Shown: positions 29,096-37,457, numbered from the stretch's first letter. The stretch is DNA of 37,492 bases from Pseudoalteromonas sp. NBT06-2 (GCF_002276045.1 NZ_NQMR01000062.1:1-37492); one strand, 5' to 3'. Numbers and translations: made by a program. Notes: generated from the sequence alone by a model not told the origin.

Positions 29096-29929
29096 TTATA
29101 CGACCCAATCTTGCCAAACTGGAGTACAATCTTTTGGTAAATATAGGTTCTTTCCAAGCTCTAGCCAAGTCATCGGAAAATGAAAGTCTGAACCTTGTGA
29201 ACACAGTAAGCCGTATTCACGACTTAAAGAACCTAAAAATTGACGTTCTGTTGGTGCTTGTTGCGGTTGTGCGACTTCCATCGCATCGCCACCATTCTCT
29301 TTAAAATCAGTTAATAATTGCCTTAACCATTTATTAGACATTTTATATCTCGCAGGGTGTGCAACAACAGCCTGACCACCCGCTGATTGAATCGCTTCAA
29401 TTGCGGTTCTCATATCACACCAACTACTAGGTGTATAACCGGTTTTACCTCGCGCTAAGTATTTTTTGAAAACACCTTGAATATTTTTTGCTTTACCTAG
29501 ATTTACTAAATACTGTGCAAAATGCGCTCTGGTGATATGCGCATCCCCCGCTAAATCTTTTGCACCTTTATAAGCATCAACTATGCCTGCTTTTTCAAGT
29601 CGTCGACCAATTTCAAGTGCTCTGCTATCTCTTTTTTGCTTTTGTTCATTCACTAATGCCAATAAATTATCTGATTCAGGATCAAAATTCAGCCCAACAA
29701 TATGAATTTCAAAACTATGCCAGCGGGTTGATATTTCAATGCCATTTATCAGTTTTAAATTAAGCTTATTGTTTGCAATATATTGATGCGCAATAGGTAA
29801 AGCATCTAGTGTATCGTGATCTGTGATCGCAAATATATCAATTCCTTTGTCTACTGCTCTATCTAATAATTCTTCTGGTGATAATCGGCCATCTGAACAC
29901 GTGGTATGACTATGTAAATCGTACTTCAT
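29096..29929 (-). CDS. rnm: RNase AM (PHP-domain exoribonuclease)
   Basis: PHP-family phosphoesterase. In E. coli, YciV/Rnm (formerly TrpH) is a 5'-3' exonuclease that trims the 5' ends of 23S, 16S and 5S rRNA, and it also cleaves 3',5'-nucleotide bisphosphates. The 277 residues compare with 293 there. The metal-binding PHP motifs are present: DLHSHTTCSDG (4-14), FAITDHDTLDAL (about 33-44), NGIEISTRW, VVAHPARYK and the C-terminal GSDFHFP. ATG start with a weak AAAG upstream. Divergent from the trp operon, as in E. coli, and the head of the rnm-yciO-scpAB-rluB cluster. The RNase activity is known for E. coli and inferred here. Confidence 0.92.
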   Translation of the reverse strand: MKYDLHSHTTCSDGRLSPEELLDRAVDKGIDIFAITDHDTLDALPIAHQYIANNKLNLKLINGIEISTRWHSFEIHIVGLNFDPESDNLLALVNEQKQKRDSRALEIGRRLEKAGIVDAYKGAKDLAGDAHITRAHFAQYLVNLGKAKNIQGVFKKYLARGKTGYTPSSWCDMRTAIEAIQSAGGQAVVAHPARYKMSNKWLRQLLTDFKENGGDAMEVAQPQQAPTERQFLGSLSREYGLLCSQGSDFHFPMTWLELGKNLYLPKDCTPVWQDWVV

Positions 29930-30074
29930 TTGAGCAACTTTATAATTAGCGCTTAGGTTTGAGTTAAGTATATCAATTTCACTGCTATAAAACGAACGTG
30001 CTTAAGGTTTAATGCATTTATATCAATATATTTTTGTTCACAATAATCAGTTATATAAATTTAATATAAAATTC

Positions 30075-30119
30075 TTGACAAGAATATACAATTTGAGCTC
30101 TACTATAGCTACTTAAATA
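30075..30119 (+). promoter_or_regulatory. Candidate trp operon promoter region
   Basis: A consensus -35 box TTGACA lies at 30075-30080. The best -10-like hexamer, TACTAT (30101-30106), is 20 bases downstream, longer than the ideal 17, so the pairing is not secure. This is the only strong -35 between rnm and trpL. I could not find a convincing TrpR operator palindrome over it. Confidence 0.4.
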
Positions 30120-30132
30120 AAGGTACATATTA

Positions 30133-30198
30133 ATGAAACGTTCAGCTCAAACATTTAAAGTAAATACACTAAATATTATTTGGTGGTGGCACTCGTAA
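30133..30198 (+). CDS. trpL: Tryptophan operon leader peptide (21 residues, WWW)
   Basis: ATG at 30133, TAA at 30196-30198, with AAAGG nine bases upstream. The peptide is MKRSAQTFKVNTLNIIWWWHS. Three consecutive Trp codons (TGG at 30181-30189) lie just before the stop and directly before the attenuator stems. Ribosome stalling here when charged tRNA-Trp is scarce would block leader segment 1 and favour antitermination. It is far too short for ordinary gene finders. E. coli trpL has two Trp codons in a 14-residue peptide; the triple codon may make this one more sensitive. The role is inferred from position and pattern. Confidence 0.93.
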   Translation: MKRSAQTFKVNTLNIIWWWHS

Positions 30199-30260
30199 TT
30201 TTCGGGTGATGAGCTGTTGTGCCTAACAGATTCTAAGACCCGCAGCTAGCGGGTTTTTTT
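30186..30260 (+). promoter_or_regulatory. trp attenuator (segments 1-4 with terminator 1)
   Basis: Segment 1/2 pause pairing is possible between GGCAC (30188-30192) and GTGCC (30219-30223). Antiterminator pairing of CGGGT (30203-30207) with ACCCG (30238-30242) competes with terminator 1: arms ACCCGC (30238-30243) and GCGGGT (30249-30254), loop AGCTA, then seven Ts at 30254-30260. It is the standard layout of a translation-coupled trp attenuator, read directly from the sequence; the pairings are by eye. Confidence 0.85.
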
Positions 30261-30266
30261 ATGTCC

Positions 30267-30294
30267 AAACCCGCATTTTTGATGCGGGTTTTTT
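30267..30294 (+). terminator. Second tandem terminator in the trp leader
   Basis: Perfect 9-base arms AAACCCGCA (30267-30275) and TGCGGGTTT (30283-30291), a TTTTTGA loop and a continuing T-run. It lies only seven bases after the attenuator terminator and still upstream of trpE (30341). Its 5' arm can pair instead with the 3' arm of terminator 1 (GCGGGTTT, 30249-30256), suggesting a linked switch (see findings). Confidence 0.85.
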
Positions 30295-30340
30295 GTTTTC
30301 TAAATAAATTACTAATACAAAATACGAGAGGAATGAGGTT

Positions 30341-31924
30341 TTGATATTTAGACATATAACAAAAGCGCCTGGTGCTGTTTCAAGCATCACTTTGGCCCGG
30401 GAATATATTCAAAGTCCACTATCACTTTATGCAAAATTGGATAAAGAAAATAGCTTATTATTAGAGTCGGCTGAAGTTGATTCAAAAGACTGTTTGAAAA
30501 GCCTTATTTTAGTAGATGCTGCCATTCGGATTGAATGTAATGCACAACAAGTAAAGTTAGTCGCTTTATCAAATAACGGTTTGCAATTACTACCTTATTT
30601 ACAAGAAAAAGTAGCCAATTGTGATACTGTGTTAGATGAAAATACACTCATTTTAACTTATCAACCATACCAAAGAGATTTAGACGAGTTTTCTCGATTA
30701 AAAGCAGACAACGCATTTAGTGCGCTACGCAATTGTATCAACAATATAAAATCAACTGCAGATAATGCCTATTCATTATTTTTAGGCGGTGTATTTGCTT
30801 ATGACATGGTTGCCAACTTTGAGCAGTTACCCACTGTTATAAACAAAGATAATATCTGTCCAGATTATGTTTTTTACTTGGCTGAAACCTTGGTTATTAT
30901 TGATCACCAAGAAAAAACAACCGACTTAATTGGCAATGTATTTAATGGACCAGATGTTCATGCTAACTGTTTTGAAGTTGGACAAAAGCTTGAAGAACTC
31001 AATCAGTTATGTGAACACGTAACGCCTTATACAGGTAAAGACATCACAGTCAGTAAAACACCGGATGTTAGTGTTGATATTAGTGACGAAGAATACTGCC
31101 AACAGGTTTTGGCACTTAAAAAGAATATTGTAGATGGTGATATTTTCCAAGTAGTGCCTTCTCGCAGCTTTAGCTTACCTTGTCCTGATGCACTATCGGC
31201 TTACCAGCATTTAAAGCAGCAAAATCCTAGTCCTTATATGTTTTATATGAAAGATCAAGATTTCACATTATTTGGAGCATCACCTGAGTCAGCTTTAAAA
31301 TTTTGTGCTTTGAGTCGCCAAGTGGAAGTTTACCCAATTGCTGGTACACGTCCTCGTGGAAAGCGTCAAGATGGTAGCATTAACCCAGATTTAGATAGTC
31401 GTATTGAACTTAACCTGCGAAATGATCAAAAAGAACGAGCTGAGCATTTAATGTTGGTGGATTTAGCGCGTAACGATGTGGCTCGTATTTCTATTGCCGG
31501 AACGCGTCATGTTAAAGAGTTGTTAAAAGTAGACAGATATTCGCAAGTGATGCATTTAGTATCTCGTGTGGTTGGTCAATTAAAACCGGAACTGGATGCA
31601 CTTCATGCATATCAAGCATGTATGAACATGGGCACATTAGTTGGTGCGCCAAAAGTCAAAGCCGCGCAACTTGTACGTGAGGTAGAAAAAAAACGCCGTG
31701 GTAGCTACGGTGGTGCAGTGGGTTACTTAACAGGTGATGGTACCATGGATAGCTGTATTGTGATCCGAAGTGCATTCGTAAAAAATAATATAGCTTATGT
31801 TCAAGCTGGTGCGGGAGTTGTTCACGACTCAGAACCGCAACTAGAAGCCGATGAAACTCGTGCAAAAGCACAAGCGGTGATCAAAGCCATAATCTCTAGT
31901 TTCGAGGAGAAAAATAATGTCTAA
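30341..31924 (+). CDS. trpE: Anthranilate synthase component I
   Basis: Makes anthranilate from chorismate and ammonia; the first committed step of tryptophan synthesis. The 527 residues compare with E. coli TrpE (520). The N-terminal Trp feedback site LLLESAEVDSKDCLKSLILVD (about 40-60) is present. The catalytic domain has FQVVPSRSFSLP, LFGASPESALKF, PIAGTRPRG, LMLVDLARNDVARI and VGAPKVKAAQLV. The start is TTG at 30341-30343 with AGAGGA about eight bases upstream, and alignment with E. coli TrpE shows no residues missing, so the TTG is credible. A three-codon ATG-AGG-TTT-TGA ORF (30333-30344) overlaps it. First gene of the operon; ends eight bases inside trpG. Regulated by attenuation and by Trp feedback. 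Confidence 0.96.
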   Translation: MIFRHITKAPGAVSSITLAREYIQSPLSLYAKLDKENSLLLESAEVDSKDCLKSLILVDAAIRIECNAQQVKLVALSNNGLQLLPYLQEKVANCDTVLDENTLILTYQPYQRDLDEFSRLKADNAFSALRNCINNIKSTADNAYSLFLGGVFAYDMVANFEQLPTVINKDNICPDYVFYLAETLVIIDHQEKTTDLIGNVFNGPDVHANCFEVGQKLEELNQLCEHVTPYTGKDITVSKTPDVSVDISDEEYCQQVLALKKNIVDGDIFQVVPSRSFSLPCPDALSAYQHLKQQNPSPYMFYMKDQDFTLFGASPESALKFCALSRQVEVYPIAGTRPRGKRQDGSINPDLDSRIELNLRNDQKERAEHLMLVDLARNDVARISIAGTRHVKELLKVDRYSQVMHLVSRVVGQLKPELDALHAYQACMNMGTLVGAPKVKAAQLVREVEKKRRGSYGGAVGYLTGDGTMDSCIVIRSAFVKNNIAYVQAGAGVVHDSEPQLEADETRAKAQAVIKAIISSFEEKNNV

Positions 31925-32537
31925 TCAATCAGATTATAAAATCTACTTCTTAGATAACTTTGACTCTTTTAGTTATAACCTTGTAGATGAATTTGAACAA
32001 ATGGGCGCTGATTTAGTTGTATATCGTAACAACCTAGACGCACAAACCATATTTGAGAAAATGTCAGCTGAAATAAAACCCGTAATACTTGTTTTATCAC
32101 CAGGTCCAGGTACACCGCACAGCGCTGGCTGTTTAATGGCGTTAACCGAAATGTGTAAAGGTAAATTTCCTATCCTTGGGATCTGTTTAGGACATCAAGC
32201 ATTGACACAAAGTTATGGTGGTATTGTGGGTCATGCTGGGGAAACCGTACATGGTAAATCATCAACTATTGAACTTGCCAAGCATGCCATCTTTGATGGA
32301 TTAGGTAACAATATGCCCGTTGCACGTTATCACTCATTAATGGCAACTAAAGTACCTGACTCACTTTCGATTATTGCCCATTATCAAGATATACCGATGG
32401 CAATATTAAATGAGCAAGATAAAATACTTGGTTTTCAATTTCATCCAGAATCTATTTTAACACCAGATGGCGCACAGTTATTAAGACAAAGCCTTGACTA
32501 TTTAAACAATACAACTGATGAAGGAATTGCGAAATGA
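31917..32537 (+). CDS. trpG: Anthranilate synthase component II (glutamine amidotransferase)
   Basis: Hydrolyses glutamine and channels ammonia to TrpE. The 206 residues form a free-standing class I amidotransferase: LDNFDSFSYNL (12-22), SPGPGTPHSAG (61-71), nucleophile Cys90 in GICLGHQ, and His176/Glu178 in QFHPES. In E. coli this domain is fused to TrpD; here it is separate. ATG start with GAGGAGA eight bases upstream. The start lies inside the trpE end (eight-base overlap) and the stop overlaps trpD by four bases, typical of coupled translation. Homologues can also serve PabB, which has no PabA in this window; that is only a possibility. Confidence 0.95.
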   Translation: MSNQSDYKIYFLDNFDSFSYNLVDEFEQMGADLVVYRNNLDAQTIFEKMSAEIKPVILVLSPGPGTPHSAGCLMALTEMCKGKFPILGICLGHQALTQSYGGIVGHAGETVHGKSSTIELAKHAIFDGLGNNMPVARYHSLMATKVPDSLSIIAHYQDIPMAILNEQDKILGFQFHPESILTPDGAQLLRQSLDYLNNTTDEGIAK

Positions 32538-33556
32538 AAGAAATAATCAATATACTAATTGCACAAAAAGACTTAAACATAACGCAATCAGAACAATTAT
32601 TCAGTAAGGTTATGCAAGGTGAGCTATCTGAAATTGAACTGACAGCCGCTTTAATTGCACTTAAAATTAAAGGTGAAACCGCATCTGAAATTGCAGGTGC
32701 TGCCGCTGCGATGCGCAAACATGCAGTGCCTTTTAACACTTCACTAGATATGACAGCTGATAGCTGCGGTACAGGTGGTGATGGCTCAAACACCATAAAC
32801 GTATCAACAACAGCAGCTATTGTTGCTGCAGCTTGTGGCATTAATATGGTCAAACATGGCAATAAAAGTGTATCGAGTAATTCTGGTTCTGCTGATTTAC
32901 TTGTTGCCCTTGGTATTAATATCAATATGCCTGTAACACTTGCTCAAAATTGCTTAGAGCAAACAGGTTTCACATTTATGTTTGCACCTAATTACCACAA
33001 AGGTGTAAAACATGCGATGCCAGTTCGCACAACATTAAAAACAAGAACCTTATTCAATATTCTAGGCCCATTAGCAAATCCTGCTGCACCAAAAGTACAA
33101 TTACTTGGCGTATATGATCCTGATTTATGCATGCCTATGGCGCAAACACTAAACATACTAGGCACACAACGTGCTTTAGTAGTTCATGGCTCAGGCACAG
33201 ATGAAATTGCATTACATGGCTCAACTAAAGTAGTTGAATTAAATAATGGCGAAATAACGGAATCTACTCTAACACCAAGTGATTTTGGTTTAGATGAATA
33301 CCCACTTGAAGCTATTGCTGGTGAGGGGCCTGAATATAACGCACAAGCTACTTTAGCTATTTTAAAAGGCGAAGGAAAAGCCGCTCATAATGCAGCTATT
33401 ATCGTTAATGTCGCTGCGCTTTTATATTTAACAAATAAGGCTGATAACTTTAAACAAGCAGCACGAATAGTTACTGATAAGCTGGCTTCTGGCACAGTAA
33501 TAAAAACACTTGATAAAATAGTAACACTTAGTAATTCAGAGGTTGATAATGGCTAA
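32534..33556 (+). CDS. trpD: Anthranilate phosphoribosyltransferase
   Basis: Transfers phosphoribose from PRPP to anthranilate. The 340 residues match the stand-alone enzyme. The PRPP-binding glycine loop is SCGTGGDGSNTINVS (about 77-91), followed by KHGNKSVSSNSGSADLLVALGI and RTLFNILGPLANPA, all conserved family segments; HGSGTDEIAL lies further along. ATG start overlaps the trpG stop by four bases (ATGA), and the stop lies eight bases into trpC. Third gene of the trp operon. Confidence 0.95.
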   Translation: MKEIINILIAQKDLNITQSEQLFSKVMQGELSEIELTAALIALKIKGETASEIAGAAAAMRKHAVPFNTSLDMTADSCGTGGDGSNTINVSTTAAIVAAACGINMVKHGNKSVSSNSGSADLLVALGININMPVTLAQNCLEQTGFTFMFAPNYHKGVKHAMPVRTTLKTRTLFNILGPLANPAAPKVQLLGVYDPDLCMPMAQTLNILGTQRALVVHGSGTDEIALHGSTKVVELNNGEITESTLTPSDFGLDEYPLEAIAGEGPEYNAQATLAILKGEGKAAHNAAIIVNVAALLYLTNKADNFKQAARIVTDKLASGTVIKTLDKIVTLSNSEVDNG

Positions 33557-34922
33557 CGTATTAGAAAAAATTGTCGCTGATAAAGCAATTGAACTAAAAC
33601 AACGTAAAATTGAACGTCCATTATCAGGTTTCATAAATGACGTTAAGCCTTCTACGCGCAATTTTTATGAAGCATTAAAAAGCACAGATAACGGCGGCAC
33701 ACATTTTATTTTAGAATGTAAAAAAGCGTCACCCTCTAAAGGCTTAATTCGCCCCCATTTTGATTTAGATGAAATTACCTCTGTTTATAAAAACTATGCA
33801 ACATGTATTAGTGTACTGACAGATCAAAAATATTTTCAAGGTAGTTTCGATTACCTACAAATGGTGAGAAATAAAGTAGAGCAACCACTGATAGGTAAAG
33901 ATTTTTATATTGACGAGTATCAAGTTTATTTCGCACGTTTACATGGTGCTGATGCGATTTTATTAATGCTTTCTGTGTTAGATAATCAACAATACAAAGC
34001 GCTAGAATCTGTAGCTAAGTCATTAAATATGAGCATCTTAACTGAAGTAAGTAATGAAGAAGAAGTTCATCGTGCACTTAAGTTAAACGCTGAGCTGATT
34101 GGTATTAACAATCGTAATTTACGTGACTTAAGTACTGATTTAACAACAACCGAAACGCTTAGAAAGCTTATTCCAAATGATAAACTGGTGATCTCAGAAT
34201 CTGGTATTTATACCCATGATGATGTTAAACGCCTTTCACCTTTATGTAATGGCTTTTTAGTGGGTAGTTCTATTATGGCACAAAATGATATGGATCTTGC
34301 TTGTCGAAAACTAATTTTAGGTGAAAATAAAGTGTGTGGCTTAACCCGTTGTGATGATGCTTTAGCAGCGTATAATGCGGGTGCAATTTATGGCGGACTT
34401 ATTTTTTACCCTCAATCACCACGTTTTGTTGATTTAGATTGTGCAAAAGCCATTATAGATAGTGCACCATTATCTTTTGTAGGTGTATTTGTAAATGCTC
34501 GAATCGAACATATTGTTGAATATGCGCATCAATTAAAACTCAGTGTCGTTCAATTACATGGTACAGAAGACGCTGAATTTATTGCCACACTAAAAGAAAA
34601 ACTGCCTCAAACATGTAAAATTTGGAAAGCTGTTGCTATTAAAAATACTTTACCTGAGCTAGCACTCGAAGTTGATCGCTATTTATTTGATACCCATAGC
34701 GAGAATTTACCTGGCGGGACTGGAGAAATATTCGATTGGTCAATTTTAAAAAACTGTCACAGCCAATTTATGCTTGCAGGTGGTTTAAACAATGACAATA
34801 TAAAGCAAGCGAGTTTAATTGGTGCAACAGGTTTAGATATCAATTCAGGTGTAGAAATTGAACCTGGAAAGAAATCTAAAAATAAAATTAATGACGTTTT
34901 TACCAAACTCAGACAATATTAA
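33549..34922 (+). CDS. trpC: Bifunctional indole-3-glycerol-phosphate synthase/PRA isomerase
   Basis: A TrpC-TrpF fusion that catalyses two consecutive steps from phosphoribosylanthranilate to indole-3-glycerol phosphate. Residues about 1-252 are the synthase barrel (FILECKKASPSKGLIRPHFD, GKDFYIDEYQVY, ISESGIYTHDDV), and residues about 253-457 are the isomerase barrel (NKVCGLTRCDDALAAYNAGAIYGGLIF, VVQLHGTED, FMLAGGLNNDNI). This fusion is the enteric arrangement. An earlier in-frame TTG (33543) exists, but the ATG at 33549 has AGAGG seven bases upstream and overlaps the trpD end by eight bases. A 67-base gap with a small hairpin separates it from trpB. Confidence 0.95.
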   Translation: MANVLEKIVADKAIELKQRKIERPLSGFINDVKPSTRNFYEALKSTDNGGTHFILECKKASPSKGLIRPHFDLDEITSVYKNYATCISVLTDQKYFQGSFDYLQMVRNKVEQPLIGKDFYIDEYQVYFARLHGADAILLMLSVLDNQQYKALESVAKSLNMSILTEVSNEEEVHRALKLNAELIGINNRNLRDLSTDLTTTETLRKLIPNDKLVISESGIYTHDDVKRLSPLCNGFLVGSSIMAQNDMDLACRKLILGENKVCGLTRCDDALAAYNAGAIYGGLIFYPQSPRFVDLDCAKAIIDSAPLSFVGVFVNARIEHIVEYAHQLKLSVVQLHGTEDAEFIATLKEKLPQTCKIWKAVAIKNTLPELALEVDRYLFDTHSENLPGGTGEIFDWSILKNCHSQFMLAGGLNNDNIKQASLIGATGLDINSGVEIEPGKKSKNKINDVFTKLRQY

Positions 34923-34933
34923 ATTATATATAC

Positions 34934-34954
34934 CTGAGGTTTAAACTACCTCAG
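34934..34954 (+). repeat. Intercistronic hairpin between trpC and trpB
   Basis: CTGAGGT (34934-34940) and ACCTCAG (34948-34954) form a perfect 7-bp stem with a TTAAACT loop. No U-run follows, so full termination is unlikely. It lies in the only sizeable gap within the trp operon and may affect mRNA processing or the trpB:trpE ratio. Confidence 0.5.
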
Positions 34955-34989
34955 ATATCGATACAGAATCACAGAATGAGGAACGATAA

Positions 34990-36210
34990 GTGGAATATTT
35001 TAACAATAATACAGATAACAAACCAGGTTATTTTGGTCAATTTGGCGGTATGTTTGTACCTGAGTTATTGGTACCGGCTCTAAAGCAACTTGAGCAAGAG
35101 TTTAACAATGCACAACAAGATCCTCAATTTCAAGCTGAGTTTACAGCTTTATTAAATGAATATGCTGGTCGCCCTACACCATTAACGTTAACACGTAACA
35201 TGATTAAAAACCCGAAGGTAAAACTTTACTTAAAACGTGAAGACTTATTACATGGCGGAGCACACAAAACAAACCAAGTGTTAGGCCAAGCGCTTTTAAC
35301 TAAACGCATGGGTAAAAAAGAAGTCATAGCAGAAACAGGGGCAGGCCAACATGGTGTTGCAACAGCATTAGCATGTGCATTATTAGGTTTAAAATGTAAA
35401 GTATATATGGGTGCAAAAGATGTAGAACGTCAGCAACCAAATGTTTTTAGGATGAAATTAATGGGCGCCGAAGTTATTCCGGTTACAGCAGGTTCTGGCA
35501 CACTTAAAGATGCTGTAAATGAAGCATTAAGGGATTGGTCTGCGAATTATGATCATGCCCATTATTTATTAGGCACAGCTGCGGGTCCACACCCATTTCC
35601 TACTATGGTTCGTGAATTCCAAAAAATGATTGGTGAAGAAGCAAAAATTCAGATCCAAGAAGCAGAAGGTCGATTACCTGACGCGGTTATCGCATGTGTT
35701 GGCGGCGGCTCAAATGCGATTGGCATGTTTAATGATTTCATTAAAGAAGAGTCAGTTAAATTAATTGGTGTTGAACCTGCAGGTAAAGGCCTTGATAGCA
35801 AACATCATGGTGCCACCTTGTGTAAAGGCACTAAGGGGTTATTGCACGGTGCTTATACATACATAATGCAAGATGATTTTGGTCAAATTGAAGAATCTTA
35901 TTCTGTTTCAGCCGGTTTAGATTACCCAGCAGTAGGCCCTCAACATGCACATTTACATGAAACAGGTCGCGCACAATATGTTGGTATTGAAGATGACGAA
36001 GCATTAGATGCTTTTCAAACTTTAGCTAAAAATGAGGGTATTATACCAGCATTAGAATCAAGTCACGCTCTTGCATACGCTTTAAAATATGCAGAAGAAC
36101 AAACTGAAGATACTGTTTTAATTGTTAACTTAAGTGGTCGTGGTGATAAAGATTTAGCCCATGTTCAAGATGTACTTGCACAAAAAGCAACTGAAAAAGG
36201 AGCTAAGTAA
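34990..36210 (+). CDS. trpB: Tryptophan synthase beta chain
   Basis: PLP enzyme that condenses indole with L-serine to give L-tryptophan, as the beta subunit of the alpha2-beta2 complex. The 406 residues compare with E. coli TrpB (397). PYFGQFGG-type opening ([15 protein letters not shown]), the PLP lysine Lys93 in [13 protein letters not shown], the substrate loop [12 protein letters not shown], the phosphate cup [12 protein letters not shown] and the closing LSGRGDKD motif are all present. The start is GTG at 34990, with GAGGAA seven bases upstream. The stop overlaps the trpA ATG by one base (TAATG). Confidence 0.96.
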   Translation: MEYFNNNTDNKPGYFGQFGGMFVPELLVPALKQLEQEFNNAQQDPQFQAEFTALLNEYAGRPTPLTLTRNMIKNPKVKLYLKREDLLHGGAHKTNQVLGQALLTKRMGKKEVIAETGAGQHGVATALACALLGLKCKVYMGAKDVERQQPNVFRMKLMGAEVIPVTAGSGTLKDAVNEALRDWSANYDHAHYLLGTAAGPHPFPTMVREFQKMIGEEAKIQIQEAEGRLPDAVIACVGGGSNAIGMFNDFIKEESVKLIGVEPAGKGLDSKHHGATLCKGTKGLLHGAYTYIMQDDFGQIEESYSVSAGLDYPAVGPQHAHLHETGRAQYVGIEDDEALDAFQTLAKNEGIIPALESSHALAYALKYAEEQTEDTVLIVNLSGRGDKDLAHVQDVLAQKATEKGAK

Positions 36211-37022
36211 TGTCAACATTAAATAGATACCAAGCCAAATTTGAAACTTTAGCTACCAACAAACAAGGTGCATTTGTGCCATTTGTAACGATTGGCGATC
36301 CAAATAAAGAGCTTAGTTTTGATATCATAAAAAGCCTCATTGATGGCGGTGCCGATGCACTAGAGTTAGGAATTCCTTTTTCTGATCCCGTAGCCGATGG
36401 CCCTGTTATTCAAAAAGCGAATATTCGCGCACTTAAAGCAAATGTAAATACAGATGTGTGTTTTGCAATCCTAAAACAAGTACGTGAATATAATGCGGAT
36501 ATTCCAATTGGCTTACTTTTATACTCTAACTTGATATTTTCACGTGGTTTAGACAAGTTTTATCAAGACGCTAAAGATGCAGGTGTTGATTCGATTTTAG
36601 TAGCGGATGTACCTTTACATGAATCTAAATTATTCAGACAATCAGCTAAAAAAGCAGGTGTAGATCCTATCTTTATCGCAACACCAAATGCTGATGATGA
36701 TACATTAAAAACCTGTGCCTCTTATGGTCGTGGTTATACTTACTTATTATCACGTGCTGGCGTAACCGGTACCGATACACAAGCAACAATGCCAGCAACT
36801 TCCATTATCGACAAGCTTAATGAGTATAACGCTGCCCCCTCTTTATTAGGTTTTGGTATATCTAAACCTGAACATGTTAAAGCAGCACTCGACTCTGGTG
36901 CCGCAGGTGCTATTTCTGGATCTGCTGTTGTGAAAATCATTGAAGATAACTTAAATGATTCAAGCAATATGTTAGCGCAATTAAAAGCTTTTACTGAAAT
37001 TATGAAAGCAGCGACTTTATAG
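36210..37022 (+). CDS. trpA: Tryptophan synthase alpha chain
   Basis: Cleaves indole-3-glycerol phosphate to indole and glyceraldehyde 3-phosphate, and passes indole through a tunnel to TrpB. The 270 residues match E. coli TrpA (268). The catalytic Glu52 and Asp63 lie in [18 protein letters not shown], and [14 protein letters not shown] and [11 protein letters not shown] complete the phosphate site. ATG start, sharing one base with the trpB stop and with AAGGAG upstream inside trpB. Last gene of the operon; no clear intrinsic terminator follows, only repeats. Confidence 0.96.
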   Translation: MSTLNRYQAKFETLATNKQGAFVPFVTIGDPNKELSFDIIKSLIDGGADALELGIPFSDPVADGPVIQKANIRALKANVNTDVCFAILKQVREYNADIPIGLLLYSNLIFSRGLDKFYQDAKDAGVDSILVADVPLHESKLFRQSAKKAGVDPIFIATPNADDDTLKTCASYGRGYTYLLSRAGVTGTDTQATMPATSIIDKLNEYNAAPSLLGFGISKPEHVKAALDSGAAGAISGSAVVKIIEDNLNDSSNMLAQLKAFTEIMKAATL

Positions 37023-37197
37023 TTGGCTTTAATACCCATGATACCTAAAAATGCACGATTTCAGCGATAATTAAACAGGATTTAGGTAAGGTATGAATTG
37101 AAGGTAATGGTTGTTCCCTGATCAAAATTAATAACGCAGCATAAAGCGCTTTGAAAACCGCCTAAAAGGAGCTTTTGAGAATTTACACTTCGTTGTT
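37023..37197. repeat. Non-coding repeat-like DNA after trpA (copy A of ATACCC repeat)
   Basis: No gene is visible. From 37032 there is a copy of the dispersed ATACCC repeat also seen at 12326 and, shorter, at 8666. TACCTAAA (37042-37049) and TTTAGGTA (37081-37088) are inverted and could form a hairpin, but without a U-run. The remainder runs straight into the palindromic element starting at 37198 and may be part of the same composite repeat. Confidence 0.5.
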
Positions 37198-37357
37198 ATA
37201 CCAATACGATTAAGTTAGTGATCAAATTTTAATAAGGATAAATTTTCAAGAACAAGGCGCTTGATTGAGTAATAGCTGGCTATTAGGATTAAAAGCAACG
37301 ATGTTCTTGGAATATTTAGTCCATTTAAAGTGAGCACTTATTTATTCGTATTGGTAT
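37198..37357. mobile_element. 160-bp palindromic MITE-like element
   Basis: Terminal inverted repeats begin ATACCAATACGA (37198-37209) and end TCGTATTGGTAT (37346-37357), a perfect 12 bases, with 22 of the first 27 positions matching. Similarity continues inward (TTTTCAAGAACA against TATTCCAAGAACA) to an exact symmetric centre, TAATAGC-TG-GCTATTA at 37270-37285. The whole unit is therefore one long imperfect palindrome with no coding capacity. TTA occurs on both sides of the TACC...GGTA core and could be a 3-bp target duplication. It looks like a non-autonomous miniature inverted-repeat element; no transposase is present. Confidence 0.75.
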
Positions 37358-37427
37358 TATGTCAGTTATAAAGGGAATACGATGAATTCACTGACATGCC
37401 TAGAATTGTAAAACTTTATAAGCTCTG

Positions 37428-37457
37428 AGTGGTCACTTAATTATCGGAATTAGTATA
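37428..37457. repeat. Second, degenerate copy of the MITE right terminus
   Basis: GTGGTCACTTAATTATCGG followed by AATTAGTATA resembles the MITE right end GTGAGCACTTATTTATTCG followed by TATTGGTAT in position-by-position comparison. Between the two lies another inverted pair, ATGTCAGT (37359-37366) and ACTGACAT (37390-37397). This suggests a nested or partly decayed second element continuing toward the window edge. Confidence 0.45.

Noticed and set aside
30091..30115. Possible TrpR operator over the trp promoter
   Set aside because: CTATAG and two AGCT words give some symmetry, but I could not align a convincing ACTAGT-type palindrome; left unassigned.
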